Position numbers and translations under genes: made by a program. From NCBI GenBank assembly GCA_963580455.1, contig OY756968.1:17887996-17951995 (forward strand): a DNA stretch of 64,000 nucleotides, given 5' to 3'. The DNA comes from Euonymus europaeus. Lineage: Eukaryota; Streptophyta; Magnoliopsida; Celastrales; Celastraceae. Position 1 is the stretch's first letter; each line of letters begins with the position of its first letter. Of the stretch, positions 22,196-35,200 are shown one piece after another. The notes beneath the pieces were generated by a model. That model ran no database searches, was not told where the DNA came from, and saw only the letters and a program-made list of their open reading frames with translations.

Positions 22196-22270
22196 ACATC
22201 ATCAATCATCATCATCAATCAATCATCATCAGCATCAATCATCAATCATCAATCAATCATCAATCAAAAC
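22196..22270 (+). repeat. ATC/ATCA microsatellite
   Basis: Impure run of CATCA and ATCAATC units. The ORFs through it are Ser/His-rich artefacts. Confidence 0.8.
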
Positions 22271-24142
22271 CCAAATCACCCAAATTTAAGCAACGTTTCT
22301 CAGCTTGCGATGTCACCAAATAAATACTTTTAGTAATTGACACCTGTATTGTCTTTTTTCTAATTTTATAAAAGAAAGAAAATTACAGAATCAAGTGTAC
22401 CTATCGTTCGTCCAAAATGACGATTCCTTCTCTCAACGCTTACGGTTTTTCTATTTGGTTCGTGAAACGACTGGGTGCGTACATATGTTCTATCTGTTTG
22501 ATTTCTCAGCAAATCCTCACAGGATGCCGTTGAGTCTGGTGCATGCATCTGCGTCGAGGTTGTTTCTTCATGATCATTTGCATAGGTAAATTTTGCTTCA
22601 TCTTCGAATCAGTTCTTCTGCGACTCAGCCAAATCGGTACGATTATGATTTCAAGTACATCAACCACATCAAGGTTCACCTTCTAATTTACGTAGTTGAT
22701 TAGGTCTTCTTCTTTCTTCTTCTGTTAGGGTAGTGGGAGTGAAGGCATTCTTGGAGAGGACTGGAGGTTTGTGACAGAGGTAGATGGATTCTCTAGATTT
22801 TATTTTTTGGATTTTAGGTTTATCGATTTTTTTATGCTCTATCTGTTCTACTTCAAGGATTTTCTCGAATCGTATGGTGTTTCATATTCATGTTTACAGG
22901 AATTATTAAATTCATCCATGACTAGGTGCTTCTGCGGGAAAGTCAAATCTGCACAATACAATTTAGGCTTCATCTTGGGATTCCAGGTTTGTCTACTCGA
23001 TTTCGTTCTCAATTATGTCTTTCCTCTTTCCTATATTAGTAAAGGGTGGTACTTTTAGTTCAACAAAGGAAAGTGCTCTGAAATTAGGTCTTTATTTTTT
23101 TTTCCCTTTTTGAAGCATATGGTGGGTGAATTATGGATATGAGTTTGGATAGTTTTCTTGATATGAAAGATCAAATAGCTGCTACATATATTTTGACTAA
23201 GCTATTGTTCCTGTTTTTTGGATGAAGGAAAGTCGGTTTCTAGGTCCCATAATTTGTAATTCCATAAGCTATTGATGGTTATTGACATCAAGCACCATTA
23301 ATTCTTCTGGATCATTTCAAAATATTGTGGGTATGCGATGCAACTTTCAATTTTTCCTATATTTTATTTTCGACTTTTAGGCATTTCTAAAGGAACTTAC
23401 TACTTACAGACGAAAGAAAAGATCTAGCTTTGCAGCCAAAGAGAGCAATTTCGCTATAAGTCCATCATTTTGACAGATAAAACCCTCATATTGTCAAGCC
23501 AAATCAGTAGTTGTACCTTCTACTGGATGTACAAAGGAGAAAAGAATAAGAAAATCTCTTAAGGACCTAGGATTAGCCCACGTCTAAACAGATGTCATGA
23601 AAGAAGCTTGAAATATCCAGATAAACAGAGTCTTACAGCAGCAAGCCAGTTTTCTTCAAGGTGATTTTGTGACATTTCTTTGTCAGAGATATAATCCTTC
23701 TTTTCAGCCATATATGCCAGCAGGTGGCCACGGGCAATCTTACTTCAGTTTTTTTCATACCAAACCAGCCCCAAGCTATAATTCAAGCACCAAGCTATTC
23801 CCGGAGACCCAATGCATTAGTTGCCAAATATTGTTTCAGATCCTGAATTATTCAAGAGCAATGATCCCATTCAGTTGCCAAATATAATTTTTTTCCCGTT
23901 CATTGAAATGTGTTGTGCACTTGTGATCATCTTGAAGAAGCTTTTTGCTTGCCATATTTCTCCTGGTTCACTATGGGCGAATGGCATCTCTTAGGACTGT
24001 TCATTCTATTCATATGGTAATTTTTAAAAATTGAAATCTCACCTTTTTTTGGTTTTAAATTTTCCGAAATTTTTCATGCAAACAACTGATATGTTGTTGC
24101 AGCTGATTTTTCATGAGTAGTGCAAGTGACATAATTTCAGGC

Positions 24143-24398
24143 ATGGAGGATGTTAAAGAGTAAGAAAAAGTAGATGGAAATCGGCAAGACGAGGCTGAAA
24201 AGCCCATGCCATCATCTGAAGAAAAAGTTTGTGTTTATAATATTAATATATTGTTTATTATGGCTGAATTTCAAGAAAGTGACTAGGAAAACAATCCAAA
24301 AGAAGGGGTTCTTACTGTGGCAATGTTTCTTTTAGGAGGCAGCACTAAAGAAGAAATATAGAGGAATCATGCCCACAAAACCACCACTAATTTCTAAG
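24143..24398 (+). pseudogene. Endosulfine-family protein, two captured exons
   Basis: Exon 1 (24143-24226) reads MEDVKE, a stop codon (24161-24163), then EKVDGNRQDEAEKPMPSSEEK and is followed by GTTTGTG. Exon 2 (24336-24398) reads EAALKKKYRGIMPTKPPLISK, preceded by TTTTAG and followed by GTGATAT. These are the N-terminal acidic part and the conserved KKKYG...PKKPPLISKD block of plant endosulfine (ENSA/ARPP19) proteins, which regulate PP2A. The FDSADW core, expected in the next exon, was not identified. The stop and the missing exons make it non-functional. Intron positions preserved as in a gene argue for DNA-level capture rather than retroposition. Confidence 0.7.
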
Positions 24399-25225
24399 GT
24401 GATATATGGCTGGAATCTTTTTATTAGGTGAGTTTGAGGAGCTGCTGGTTTATGCCTTATTATTGCCTTATATTACAGCAGAATATGTAATATTATAGTT
24501 TTAGTTGGTAGTGGTGATGGTACAATGAATATGTAATCTGTCATCTTCGAATGCCACTTGACAAAAAAAAATCTATTTCAATTATTTAACTTTGTTCATG
24601 TATAATCTCTTCTTATCTACAAAACTTTTCTTCTTCCTCATCTTAATGGTGAATTAATGGACATCTCTAGCAGTTGCATGAATCTATGAAAGTTGAAACA
24701 TCGGAATGAAAGGGCACGTATCTTCACTGGATCAAGCTTTAATTCAGATGGATCAGTAAGGGCTCACGTGAGGTTAAGCTCTTCCAAATCAATTAAACGA
24801 TCATATTAAAGAGATGAACAACGGTTCGCAACTCCTGCAAAAATAAGATAACTAAATTTTTGGTTCTTTTTGTCTTATGTCAGTCAAATTCACTCATATT
24901 ATTTCTTTCTCTTTCATCAATTTATCAAATTGATACTCGCAAATCATCTCAGATAAATTGTTCTTCAATTCAAAGGATTATTCACTTATTCGGACGTTAT
25001 GGGTGGTGAAATGCCTCTAATCCACTCTTACCCGAATTTATGAAAAGGTAAACTAAGATCTTAAGGGGTAAGTGGTTTACACAAACACATGTGATTTCAT
25101 TGTTTTGGTTTCTAAATGAATGATTGGCAATGAATACAATTATTATAGTTATATTTTTTGTTTCTATGTTCCTGCAATACTATTAGAAAAGTATCAGATT
25201 CAAATCTACATACAATCAATTAATT

Positions 25226-25255
25226 CCCGTGGCGTAGCCACGGGTTCAACACTAG
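25226..25255 (+). other. Helitron 3' terminus (hairpin + CTAG)
   Basis: Stem CCCGTGGC/GCCACGGG with 3-nt loop, seven bases, CTAG, then host T. This is the clearest Helitron end in the window. Confidence 0.75.
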
Positions 25256-25273
25256 TATATATAAAACTTGAAT

Positions 25274-26428
25274 TGTGGATTGTCGGCAACCACTTTTCAA
25301 GACTATTAAAAACATATTAAATAAACAATGATTTCTTTATTGATTAATTTGTTATGTGCTACCATTATCAATTAATCAATTATATTCTACCTGATTTAAA
25401 ATAAACCTTATTTAATTGATAATTCAATTATTTTCAACTCATGAAAATTATCGAATTCACACAATTCTCTTAACAACCTTAGCTGAAACAAATTTTCGTG
25501 ATTATTTTGTGTGTGACTTTATAGGTTCATTACCGATTAACAATAAGAATAATATCAAACTTTTTAATATTAATAACAACTTTTAATCATTTCTTATAAA
25601 TCACGAGTGACATCTAGCAGTATATCGTGAATACCCAATCAGTGATGAATACCTTTATATGAACCTTTAATTATAATTACCATGGATATCCGTCAAATTC
25701 ACTAACTCAATCATATGTCAAATCCAATATTTTATTGACAAACAAATAATTACTGAAAACACATTTTCATTAATCATATAACCTCGGCCAAGGATTTCCG
25801 TGTCAGTAAATATCTAGATCACATATGATATTCTGCTCGTTTATTTCGAGGAGATGAATTCCTTGTTGACTGCACACAAGTCTTCATACATAACTAACTG
25901 AATCAATCAAATATCAATATTTATTTAATAAATAAATATTTTCAATATTGACAAAATTCAATCACCCATATACAAGACTACCGTGTCATTTCAGGTCTAA
26001 GGATTATTTGTACAATCATAAATAAATAATAAATCATTGACTAGAAAATAAACCTCCATGTGATTCATTATTTAGCAAGTCATGTTCGAAGCACTTATTC
26101 AACAATAAATCTTCTATATTGTTTATTATAATATCTCATATTAAATTGCATGAGACTCACAACCCTATCATTATCGGAAACAAACATTATGCTGATCTTC
26201 CGAGTTATTTAAGATATTTATATTAGAGATTACTCGTTACTCATATTCTCAAATCTTGAGAATGAGATCTCTAATAAATATTTGTGGACATAATTAATCA
26301 ACTATATAATAGAAATATCATATATATTATAAACTGTTATTTTTATTTAATCAACTAATACATTACAATTATAATATATGTTCCAAATACAACCGTATAG
26401 ATTGGCTATACAGGACATATATCTAACA
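25274..26428 (-). mobile_element. LTR-like sequence, possible solo LTR
   Basis: Read on the minus strand it starts at 26428 with TGTTAGATATATGTCCTG, a form common at plant Copia LTR starts, and a CA end could lie at 25274-25275. The length (about 1.15 kb) suits an LTR and there is no coding. It interrupts the Copia integrase frame just after 26433. No matching target duplication is visible, and no primer site follows the CA end. Confidence 0.45.
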
Positions 26429-26432
26429 TTTA

Positions 26433-28080
26433 TTAGGTAGCTTTTTTTTTGCAAGCATTGATCTAGTCATTTCATTTATAGTTATATTTTTCCTCTCCGT
26501 CACTCCATTCTATTGTGGGCTATAGGCAATTATCAGTTGTATCCATATCCCCTTAATACTACAAAATTGCTCAAACTCACTAGAAGTATACTCTCCCCAT
26601 GTCACTTCTAACCTTTTTAATTTGTTTGCCACTTTTCTTTTCCACCACAACTTTGAACATCTTAAAGTAAAAGTTTGTGATTTATCTTTAGAGAAAAACA
26701 CCCAATTCATCCGTGAGTAGTCATCAATAAAATTGAGGAAGCACCTGCACTTATTCAGAGATTCTGTCTTCATAGGACCCATAAAGGTCAATATGCACTA
26801 ATTATAAAACTTCTATTGCCCTTCAACCAACCTTTTGAGGAAATGATTATTTGTGATGTTTACCTAAAACAAAACTTTCGCATAATTTTTTAGCTTCAGT
26901 TATTTGAGGAACATCAACAATCATCTTTTTCTATGTAAAAGGTTTAGGCTATTGAAATTCAAATGCACAAACCTCCTGTGCCAGAGATCAGTTTGACTCA
27001 ACAGATCCTTACGAGCCTATAAGCAACTTCCTCCCCTGACTGAAAATCCACCAAAACATTTCTCCTTCCCTGCATCTTCACCTCCATCAATTCTCTTTTC
27101 TCATCATCCTTATCAAATATCTTACAATCCATACCCTATAAGTATAACCTCTAACACATCACACTATGTTTTAACTCCTTATCTAGTTTGAATCCTCAAA
27201 TTTTCCTTTTCAATAGCCATAATTATAGTGTCATCCCGCATTCTAATCTTAGATGCATGCATGTGATCACTATTATCAAACAAAAAACAGTACCTAACAT
27301 GTAGTTGCTGCAGACACTATCAAGGTAGTAGTCATGAGAGTTGGTTAGAGCATCTATTTGATTTAAGTAGAACAGGTTTTCTTCTTGCCCAAGACCGAGT
27401 TCCAAAATGTTGACAGTATTATATTTTTTTGTTTGTAATTTTTCTGAATGTGAACAAAATGCTTGCAATTGTTACACTGAGCCTTTCCTTTGTACCAACA
27501 ATCTATAGCACAATGATCAATTCATTTACATATCTCACATTGAGGTGGATCTGAATTACACCCAGAATGTGTACCTATATTTGCACCCTTCCACTGTGAC
27601 TGCTGTCCTTCAACCCATCCTACCTTAAACAATCTTACTTGAAAAGCAGTCTTAAGAACCTGAGTGTATTTTCTCAACCTCCATTATTCATGAGTTTCTA
27701 GCGACCCAACCAGCTCCTTAGGCTTCAATAGAGTTGGGTCTTTTGATTCCTCAATAGTAGTTACCACGCCATCATAGCGTTCAGGTAAGATTATAAGAAT
27801 TTTTTGCACTATTTTTTGATCTGAAACCTCCTCACCAAGAGATTGTATTTGATTTTCTAGAATGATAACTCTGGCATAGAACTAACATTTTGAGACTCTC
27901 AAATTCTCTCTATTGATTCTATAATTCCACAATTGTCTTCCCATCACCTTTGAATTCCTTTGTGATTATCTCCCAAGCTTCTTTATATAGCATATACAAT
28001 CCTAATAATCCTAGGGAATATACTCTTAGATACCTCATTCTGAAGTCTTGCAAATGAGAACCATCCGAGATGATCTGAAT
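26433..28080 (-). pseudogene. Copia gag-protease-integrase pseudogene
   Basis: Minus strand. Around 27480-28080 frames give gag pieces and a knuckle-like Cys/His run. At 27223-27468 lies the protease block YYLDSVCSNYML (family: WYLDSGCSNHMTG, so the active Gly is Val). At 26510-26791 lies the integrase core GPMKTESLNKCRCFLNFIDD, YSRMNWVFF, LKRLEVTWGEYTSSEFEQFC and AYSPQ. The DRGGEYTS block is altered to VTWGEYTS, losing an acidic catalytic residue. The frame continues as NGVTERKN and EMTRSMLAKK, then stops abruptly at about 26433 against LTR-like DNA. RT and RNase H are missing here. Confidence 0.8.
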
Positions 28081-28280
28081 GATGTACAAAAAAGGATATC
28101 GTGAGCAGAAAACTACACTACATACATTAATACAGTTCCAGAAGATTGGTAGCGTTCGAACAAAAGAGTTTATCTTGAGGCAATTATCTGACTGTTAAGT
28201 AATTACAATAGGAGTTACCAAAAAACGGTTGCATTATCTTAAGCATCGGCATAACTACATGAACTGATAAACCCCCAAGG

Positions 28281-28585
28281 CCAATAAATACATATAGTTC
28301 CCACACATTTGTACATTTTTACTGATTCCCTATTCAAATAAAAGATCAAACTCGTGGACAAAGGTATGTTGTCGAACCACGTAAATTTTTTGTCGTCACT
28401 TTCTTAAAACTTTCTACTTTATATGTATTTTATAGCCCGGTGAAAATCTTAAATGAAAATTGGCATCGTCTATGGAAAACAATGAGTTTTGTAGGACAAG
28501 CCATGTCACAAGATCCAAAAGTGTCAAGATGGGAGGAATGGTCTCATCCAATGGATGATAGGCCTCAAAGCAATCATAGGTCAAA
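28281..28585 (+). mobile_element. Tat-type Gypsy LTR end, primer site and gag leader
   Basis: ATTGGCATCGTCTATGGAAA at 28459-28478 is close to the TTGGCGCCGTCTGTGGGAA primer site of Tat Gypsy elements. It is followed at 28483 by the same gag leader seen at 15188 (SQDPKVSRWEEWSHPMDDR). The 180 bp before it resembles an LTR 3' end. The rest of the element is missing after about 28585. Confidence 0.6.
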
Positions 28586-29234
28586 GGAGGAGAGGGCGGG
28601 TCTCGTAGGATAAGATAGGTGTCGTATTGGAGAAGATGGATCGGTGAGAAAGACGTGTGATGATTTTTGATTTAGGAGAAAACGAGAGCGCGAGAAGGGT
28701 TTCTAAAACGCAATTCAAGCTATTAATAAAATATTTGGTTATTGAAAAATGAATCATGTTTCATTTTGGTAACTTAGTGTAAAATGTTTCAGGATCAATT
28801 TTTCAATCAGTCAATCACTCTGCATGACAAGATGACTGAAAATAGAGAAAACTGGCGAAAGATTGCATACTTGAACATTTTGAATTTTCGCATAGTTTAT
28901 TGAAACTTTTTGACTAAGAGGTGATTGGTCGATTTGAGACGATTTTTGATCATATGTCAATTTTTAGTCAGTTTTATTAAAAATGAATGTGGAATTTTTT
29001 ATTTTGAAAAAACTCGACTAAACAATTCATTTTAATCAATTTTGATTTTTTTTTCATCTCTAATTTTGATTGCAAGTGATTAAGATAAACAATATTTAGG
29101 TAATTATAGTACCCATTGCTTTGGGGTGCTGCATATTCAAAAATCAGTGTTAGCAATTGGCATTGCCACACCTTATGCGTGCCTGTACATCGCTTGCTGA
29201 ACAAGCAAATTCTGGCCACAGTCGTTCCACAGTT
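28586..29234. other. No gene recognised
   Basis: Mixed AT-rich sequence; a short GA-rich start (28580-28690) may still belong to the Gypsy leader. No domain seen on either strand. Confidence 0.4.
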
Positions 29235-30440
29235 ATGAAGATGGACATCGATGTGGAGCACTTGACGAGCAAACTCTTAAGAAATGTGTTCGACACCTAT
29301 ACTGTCTATGTGTAGAACGACCGCATCCTGGCCACCGTCGTTCACTTCAAACATGCCGCTGGCAAGTGGCTCAAGGAGGCACTGAAGCTCTAGAAGACCA
29401 GGCTCCGAGACACTATTGTGGTTGGCGTGAAGGTTGGTCATGACCTAAACTTTAGGTACTTAAAGAAATGCACCACCCCCTACACTTTAGCTTCGTCTCT
29501 CAACCAAAGGTCTTCACCGTGCAGGGCCGGACCCAGCTTGCTCAACATATGGGGTTGGGTTCATCGGGGGAGGATTTTTATTTAATTATTTATTAAAAAA
29601 ATGATTGGTCTAAGAAAAATAAAAGTCCATTATTCATGAATTATATTTTGAAGGCCCAAAAAATAAGAAATTGTGTACAAACTAGTCTCTTCATAAGGAA
29701 ACTAAACTTAAAGGAGTTCTAATTCATTGACTCTTTTAAAAATGTTAGTGAGTTATGCATTGTTTAGAGTGGTTGTAACTACAGTAACTCTCATATCATT
29801 TTATGCTAATAATCTGACCATGTATATCATAAAAATAATGTAGTAATATATCTATATCCACATATTTAGGGCAAAATCAGACAACGAAACCAATTTTTGT
29901 TTTAAAAAAAAAGTTTCTTTTAACCTAAGTACGCAACTAAACATTAAGAAGGACAAATTTCATGTGGGGTAAAAATGAAAAAATCTAGTGGGGTCAAAAA
30001 TAAATTTTGTCATATATGTATTGTAACAAAAATCTCGTGTGGTCGCCATACCCAATGCCTTGGGTCCGGTCCACGGCATGAAAATGGACATGATAAACGT
30101 CGCTAAGAACTTGGAACAAAACATCCACGTTAGAGTTGAGAACCCAGTAGATCTGAAAGAACTAGCCGTGAGAGGGATGAATCGTGATGATCAAGATATC
30201 GGGAGGTACGATCTAGACCGACTTTAAGGCGATTTTGGGGAAATGATTTGATGTTGAGAGACTTAGCTACTATGTATACTGGCACCACCGTAGGCATTGG
30301 TTTGTCCTTGGCAAGTTTCATTACCATGAAGAGCTTAATGCTGAGAAGGCGAAGCTCGCTACCGTTGATCCTTATTTATGCTCCTCGATGGGGTCATAGC
30401 TGCTGGAGACAATCCACCTTAATAAGAAATATATTGGTGA
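29235..30440 (+). pseudogene. 3'-5' exonuclease (WRN-exo-like) pseudogene, interrupted
   Basis: Part 1 (29235-29517) reads MKMDIDVEHLTSKLL, VFDTYTVYV*NDRILATVV, AGKWLKEALKL* and RLRDTIVVGVKVGHD. The pattern matches plant Werner-exonuclease-like proteins, where VVGLDVEW supplies the DxE metal ligands; here both are lost (KVG). Part 2 (about 30039-30440) reads NPVDLKELAVRGMNRDDQDI, GRYDLDRL*, then LATVDPYLCSSMGS in another frame, resembling the DLRELA and YATVDAY blocks. About 520 bp of unrelated sequence (29518-30038) separates the parts. The family assignment is from memory of conserved blocks, so it is moderate. Confidence 0.5.
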
Positions 30441-31078
30441 TTTGGTTCAATTGTATGCTAGGGCCTCTCCATAATTAGGCCTCATTGAATCCGTGAGAAA
30501 GTATTGGGCCATTCAAATGGCCACAATTGTTTAGTCGTAGAATATGGGAAATCGACAAGATCATGAGACCTTTTTCTTGATGGGCATACGCATGATAGTT
30601 AAGATTGGTATTTTGATCGTGAGATCGTACAATTTCATGATCACAGGTCGACAATTCTTGTCGGATCATTAAAAACTCGTATGTGTTTCATGATAGGCTG
30701 ATATACTCTGTTAAGAATGCACGATCACATGATTTTGACAATCTTGACGATTTCACGGATTTCATATTTCAACTTTGTTGGGCAGGCTTGGATAGTTTGG
30801 CGCTTGGGCCTTCTGTTTTTTAATGGGCATATCGCTAGTATAATGTGTTATCAGTAATGGGCCATTGGGACCACCCAATGCAATGATCATCATTCACCCA
30901 TATTCTAATTAAAATTCTCTTATTGGCTCATCTAGTCATCTGCACAAGCAGTTGTAGGAGAAAGTAGTCTGCACGAGCACTCTGCTTCACAGGCAAGGCC
31001 TTCGCGTTCTAGATCTAGTGTTTCGCAATTTCAAAGTTTCATTTTCACGCTTGGCTTGATTGTACTACAGTGCTACAC
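30441..31078. other. No gene recognised
   Basis: Flank between the exonuclease relic and the Copia 5' LTR. It holds several GATCATGAGA-like repeats (30540-30740) but no frame or known repeat. Its last five bases, TACAC, are the left target-site copy of the Copia element. Confidence 0.4.
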
Positions 31079-32139
31079 TATTGGAAAATCATGGCTTTGA
31101 CCATGTATTTAATAGAGATTCAATTATTGAATAATTGAAGTGAGAACATGAATATGTAGAGTTTCATGTGGAGAATAATCATATGTATTCACTTGCTCAA
31201 AGGCAAGCAAAGAGTGAATGAAATGTTGATTCAAAGTAAGTTATTTGAGCATGACCAATAATAAGGGAATATGAATGTCCCACATTGGAGAATTAAGAAG
31301 TCAAACTCTTGTTTATAAGAGTGAGTGTTGGACATAGACCTTGGGCCCAAGGGCACCTAAGCTTTTGTGGGAAGGAGGGAATGCACATTATGCTAAATAG
31401 TAATACGCGCGCGCTCGCCGCCTCCGTCCGGCCGGCAGGTCTGGTTTGCGCGCGTGCGTGTGTGTGTGATGCGCTTGTTCACCAGTGCGATTCATTTTGG
31501 GCCACGGTCCGATGGGCCTTAAGCCCATAGCTATTGTTCTGTTTCCTTCCTAAGCTATGAGCCCAGCCCAGTTCGAAATCCAGATTCCAAAAATTCTCTG
31601 GGATGAGAAGTTGTGTTTAGTTATACATGAAGTTGGTTTCGAATTAGTTTGATTTTATCTTGGTTGGCTAACAGATATAATTGTATTAAATTATCTGTTA
31701 GATAATATCAATTTCGAGATTATTCTTCAATCCATTTTTGGCTTAATCTTCTCTTCCCCTCATACACTATAAATAGGGCCCTTTAGTTCATGGATAGACA
31801 CACAAAAAATCACAAGCATTCACGTGCATAAGAGTTGAGAGAGAGCTGCCTCCATTCTTTCCGTTCGTTGCTCGGAGTGCTGCTTCCATTCCGTGCAGGT
31901 GCTGCCATTCTATCCTGGGAGACTGTCGTCAAGTGTTCCCGAAGCCACGTGTGGGAGGCGATTAAGTCTTAAGGAGACAGAGTTTACTTTGGGCTTGGCG
32001 TTTCTGTTCCTTACCTTCTACCTCCTTCGTTCCAAGATTGGTATTATATTTCCATATTCGTTTATGGTAATAAAATTCTACTTACTTTTCTTTTTTTCAT
32101 TAATGTGAGTTTGAACCATAAACTTCTAATTATTCAACA
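31079..32139 (+). repeat. Copia 5' LTR
   Basis: Matches 36822-37881 over its whole length and ends TTATTCAACA. The short ORF at 31309-31530 is a composition artefact present in both LTRs. Confidence 0.9.
31768..31775 (+). promoter_or_regulatory. TATA box in the 5' LTR
   Basis: TATAAATA in ACACTATAAATAGGGCCC, conserved in the other LTR at 37508-37515. This is the likely element promoter. Confidence 0.7.
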
Positions 32140-32223
32140 TTCTTAAGACTTATTTTGTTTATGTTTATGGTTCGATTTTTAAATCGTTACTAACTTGAGT
32201 TTCGTTGCTTTGTAGTTATCAAT

Positions 32224-35200
32224 ATGACTAACGTGGTTAACGACGTGTCTGCCAATGTGATTGAGGGGAACACCCCTACTGTTGTGCCAACAACAAACTC
32301 CACTGGAGTGATTAGGAATGCAAGTGGTGCCATTCCGCAACTCACTGTTGCTGTTCCAACAGCATACCATGGGAATCCTCATGGTGAGAAGCCTGAGAAG
32401 TTTTGTGGGACAGATTTCAAGAGGTGGCAGTAGAAGATGCACTTCTACCTTACCACTTTGAATCTGGCCAAGTTCCTCAAGGAGGATGCACCAAAGTTGG
32501 ATGAGGCAGATATCAATGCTCAAAACGTGGCTACTATAGCTGCTATGGATGCATGGAAGCCCTCAGACTACCTATGCCGAAACACCATTCTCAATGGTCT
32601 GTCCAATAATCTGTACAGTGTGTACAGTGTGTTTCCCACTTCTAAGACTCTATGAGCAGCCTTAGAGAAGAAGTATAAAACAGAAGATGTTGGCTCGAAG
32701 AAATTCATGGTTGGGCATTTTTTGGAATATCAGATGGTGGATTCAAAGAAAGTAGTGACCCAAGCCGAGGAACTAGAGATCATCATCAATGAGATCCTTG
32801 CTGAGGGAATGATCATAAGTGAATCATTCCAAGTGGCTGCGGTCATTGAGAAGCTTCCTCCTTCTTGGAAAGACTTCAGGAGTTATCTCAAACACAAGCA
32901 AAAAGAGATGAATCTTGATGATTTGATCTTAAAGTTGAGGATTGAGGAAGACAATCACAACAATGATAAGAAGGGCTACAAAACTCAGGAGGCGAAAGCT
33001 AACTTGGTGGAGACAAACAAACCCTCTGATAAAAAGAGGAAGTTTGGTGGGAATAACAAGACGAACCATAAAAGGTTCAAAGGCAAGTGTTTTGTGTGAG
33101 ATAAAGAGGGGCATCAAGCTAAAGATTGTAGCTCAAGGAAACGTCAAAAAAATGACCAGAAAAAGAAGGCACAAGCACACTTGACTGAAGTGGAAAAGGA
33201 TTTGGAAGTTATGAACCTTTGTGCAATGATCTCTGAATGCAACTTGAATGGAAATCCCAGAGAATGGTGGGTGGATACCGGAAGTACTCGCCATGTGTGT
33301 GCTAACAAGGAGTTGTTTTCCACATACTGACCCATTATAAATGAAAATTTATACATGGGAAATGCCGCTACTGCAAAAGTAGATGGAGTTGGAAATGTGG
33401 TGCTGAAAATGACCTCTGGAAAAGAGCTTACTCTTCTCGACGTGTTACACGTGCCAGAAATTTGTAAGAATCTAGTGTCAAGGTCACTCCTTAGCAAGAA
33501 AGGTTTCAAACTAGTTTTCGAGTCTGAGAAATTTATTCTCACTAAGTATGGGATGTATGTGGGGAAAGGGTTTTTGGCCAATGGCCCTTTTAAACTCAAT
33601 GTAACCACTGTTGATTGTTCTAATAAAATTGCTTCTTCCGCTTACTTGCTTGAGTCTTGTAATGTATGGCATGGCAGGTTAAGACATGTTAATTATGGAA
33701 CTTTATGTCGATTAATTAACATGAACCTAATACCTAAATTTGGCTTAGACATGAATAAAAAATGTGAAACATGTGTAGAAGCTAAATTGGCAAAGGCGCC
33801 ATTTCACTCAATCGAAAGAAAAAGTGAACTTTTGGAGTTAATTCACACAGATATTTGTGATTTAAAATTTGTGCAAACGAGAGGTGGTAAAAAATATTTT
33901 ATCACATTCATTGACGATAGCTCAAGGTATTGCTATGTGTACTTGCTAAGAAGCAAAGACGAAGCTATAGAAGCTTTTAAGCAATATAAAGTTGAGGTTG
34001 AGAACCAACTTAGCAAGAAAATTAAAATGCTAAGAAGTGATAGAGGTGGTGAATACGAGTCACCATTTGAATCACTTTGTGCCTAACATGGCATCATTCA
34101 TCAAACCACAGCCCCCTACACACCCCAACAAAATGGGATCGCTGAACGGAAAAATAGAACGTTAAAGGAAATGATGAATGCCATGTTAATAAATTCTGTA
34201 TTACCCCAAAATATGTGGGGGGAAGCTTTGCTTTCTGCAAATTACGTTCTGAATAAGATACCTCACAAGAAGATGGACAAAACTCCATATGAATTTTGGA
34301 AAGGACAAGTGCCTTCCTATAAATTCTTAAAGGTGTGGGGGTGTCTGGCAAAGGTTGCAATTCCTAATCCAAAAAGGGTTAAAATAGGACCTAAAACGGT
34401 CGACTGTGTATTTATTGGATATGCTCACAACAGTACTGCATATCGCTTCCTAGTTCATAAATCAGAAAATTCTGAAGTACTCGAAAATACGATTATTGAA
34501 TCTAGGAATGCTTCATTCTTTGAAAATGTGTTTCCTCATAAGATTACACTTGAAATGAGTACTCCTAAAAGAACTCATAGAGATATGATTCAAGATGAGG
34601 AAGAAAGGATTGGAACTTCAAATCAAAATTTTGAAGAACCAAGACGAAGCAAAAGAGCGAGGACTTCTACATCGTTTGGTCCTGACTTTATTTCATACTT
34701 GATAGAGAAGGAACCTCAAAGCTTCAAGGAAGAAATGTCTATGCTTGAAGCTCCTCTTTGGAAGGAGGCAATAGATAGCGAAATTGAATCCATCATTCAA
34801 AACCATACATGGGAACTAGTGGATTTACCCCATGGAAGTAAACCATTGGGCTCTAAGTGGGTCTTTAAAAGAAAGATGAAGGCTGATGGGTCAATTGAGA
34901 AATACAAGGCATGACTTGTTGTCAAAGGTTATAAGCAAATAGAGGGAGTAGATTACTTCGACACTTATTCTCCTGTTTCAAGAATAACGTCTATAAGGTT
35001 TCTAATTGCCTTTGTGGCACTACGAAATCTCGAGATTCATCAAATGGATGTGAAGACGGCATTTTTGAATGGTGAGTTAGATGAAGAAATTTATATGGAA
35101 CAACCAGAAGGGTTTGTGGTTCCAGGAAAAGAGAAAAAGGTGTGCAAACTTGTAAAGTCTCTGTATGGGTTAAAACAAGCACCAAAACAGTGGCAAGAGA

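Larger units (their letters stand above)
21839..25255 (+). mobile_element. Helitron-like region carrying gene fragments (5' end unresolved)
   Basis: The 3' terminus is clear: a perfect 8-bp stem CCCGTGGC-GTA-GCCACGGG at 25226-25244, then TTCAACA and CTAG (25252-25255), with T at 25256. A hairpin about 7-12 nt before CTRR is the Helitron signature. The 5' end (TC...) was not located, so the left limit given is only the Copia boundary. Inside are endosulfine exons and other unassigned exon-like pieces (for example 22900-22990 and 23660-23890). No Rep/helicase coding was seen, so the copy is non-autonomous. Confidence 0.6.

Noticed and set aside
31309..31530. ORF repeated at 37064-37285
   Set aside because: It is LTR sequence present in both LTRs; the frame is not conserved between the copies.
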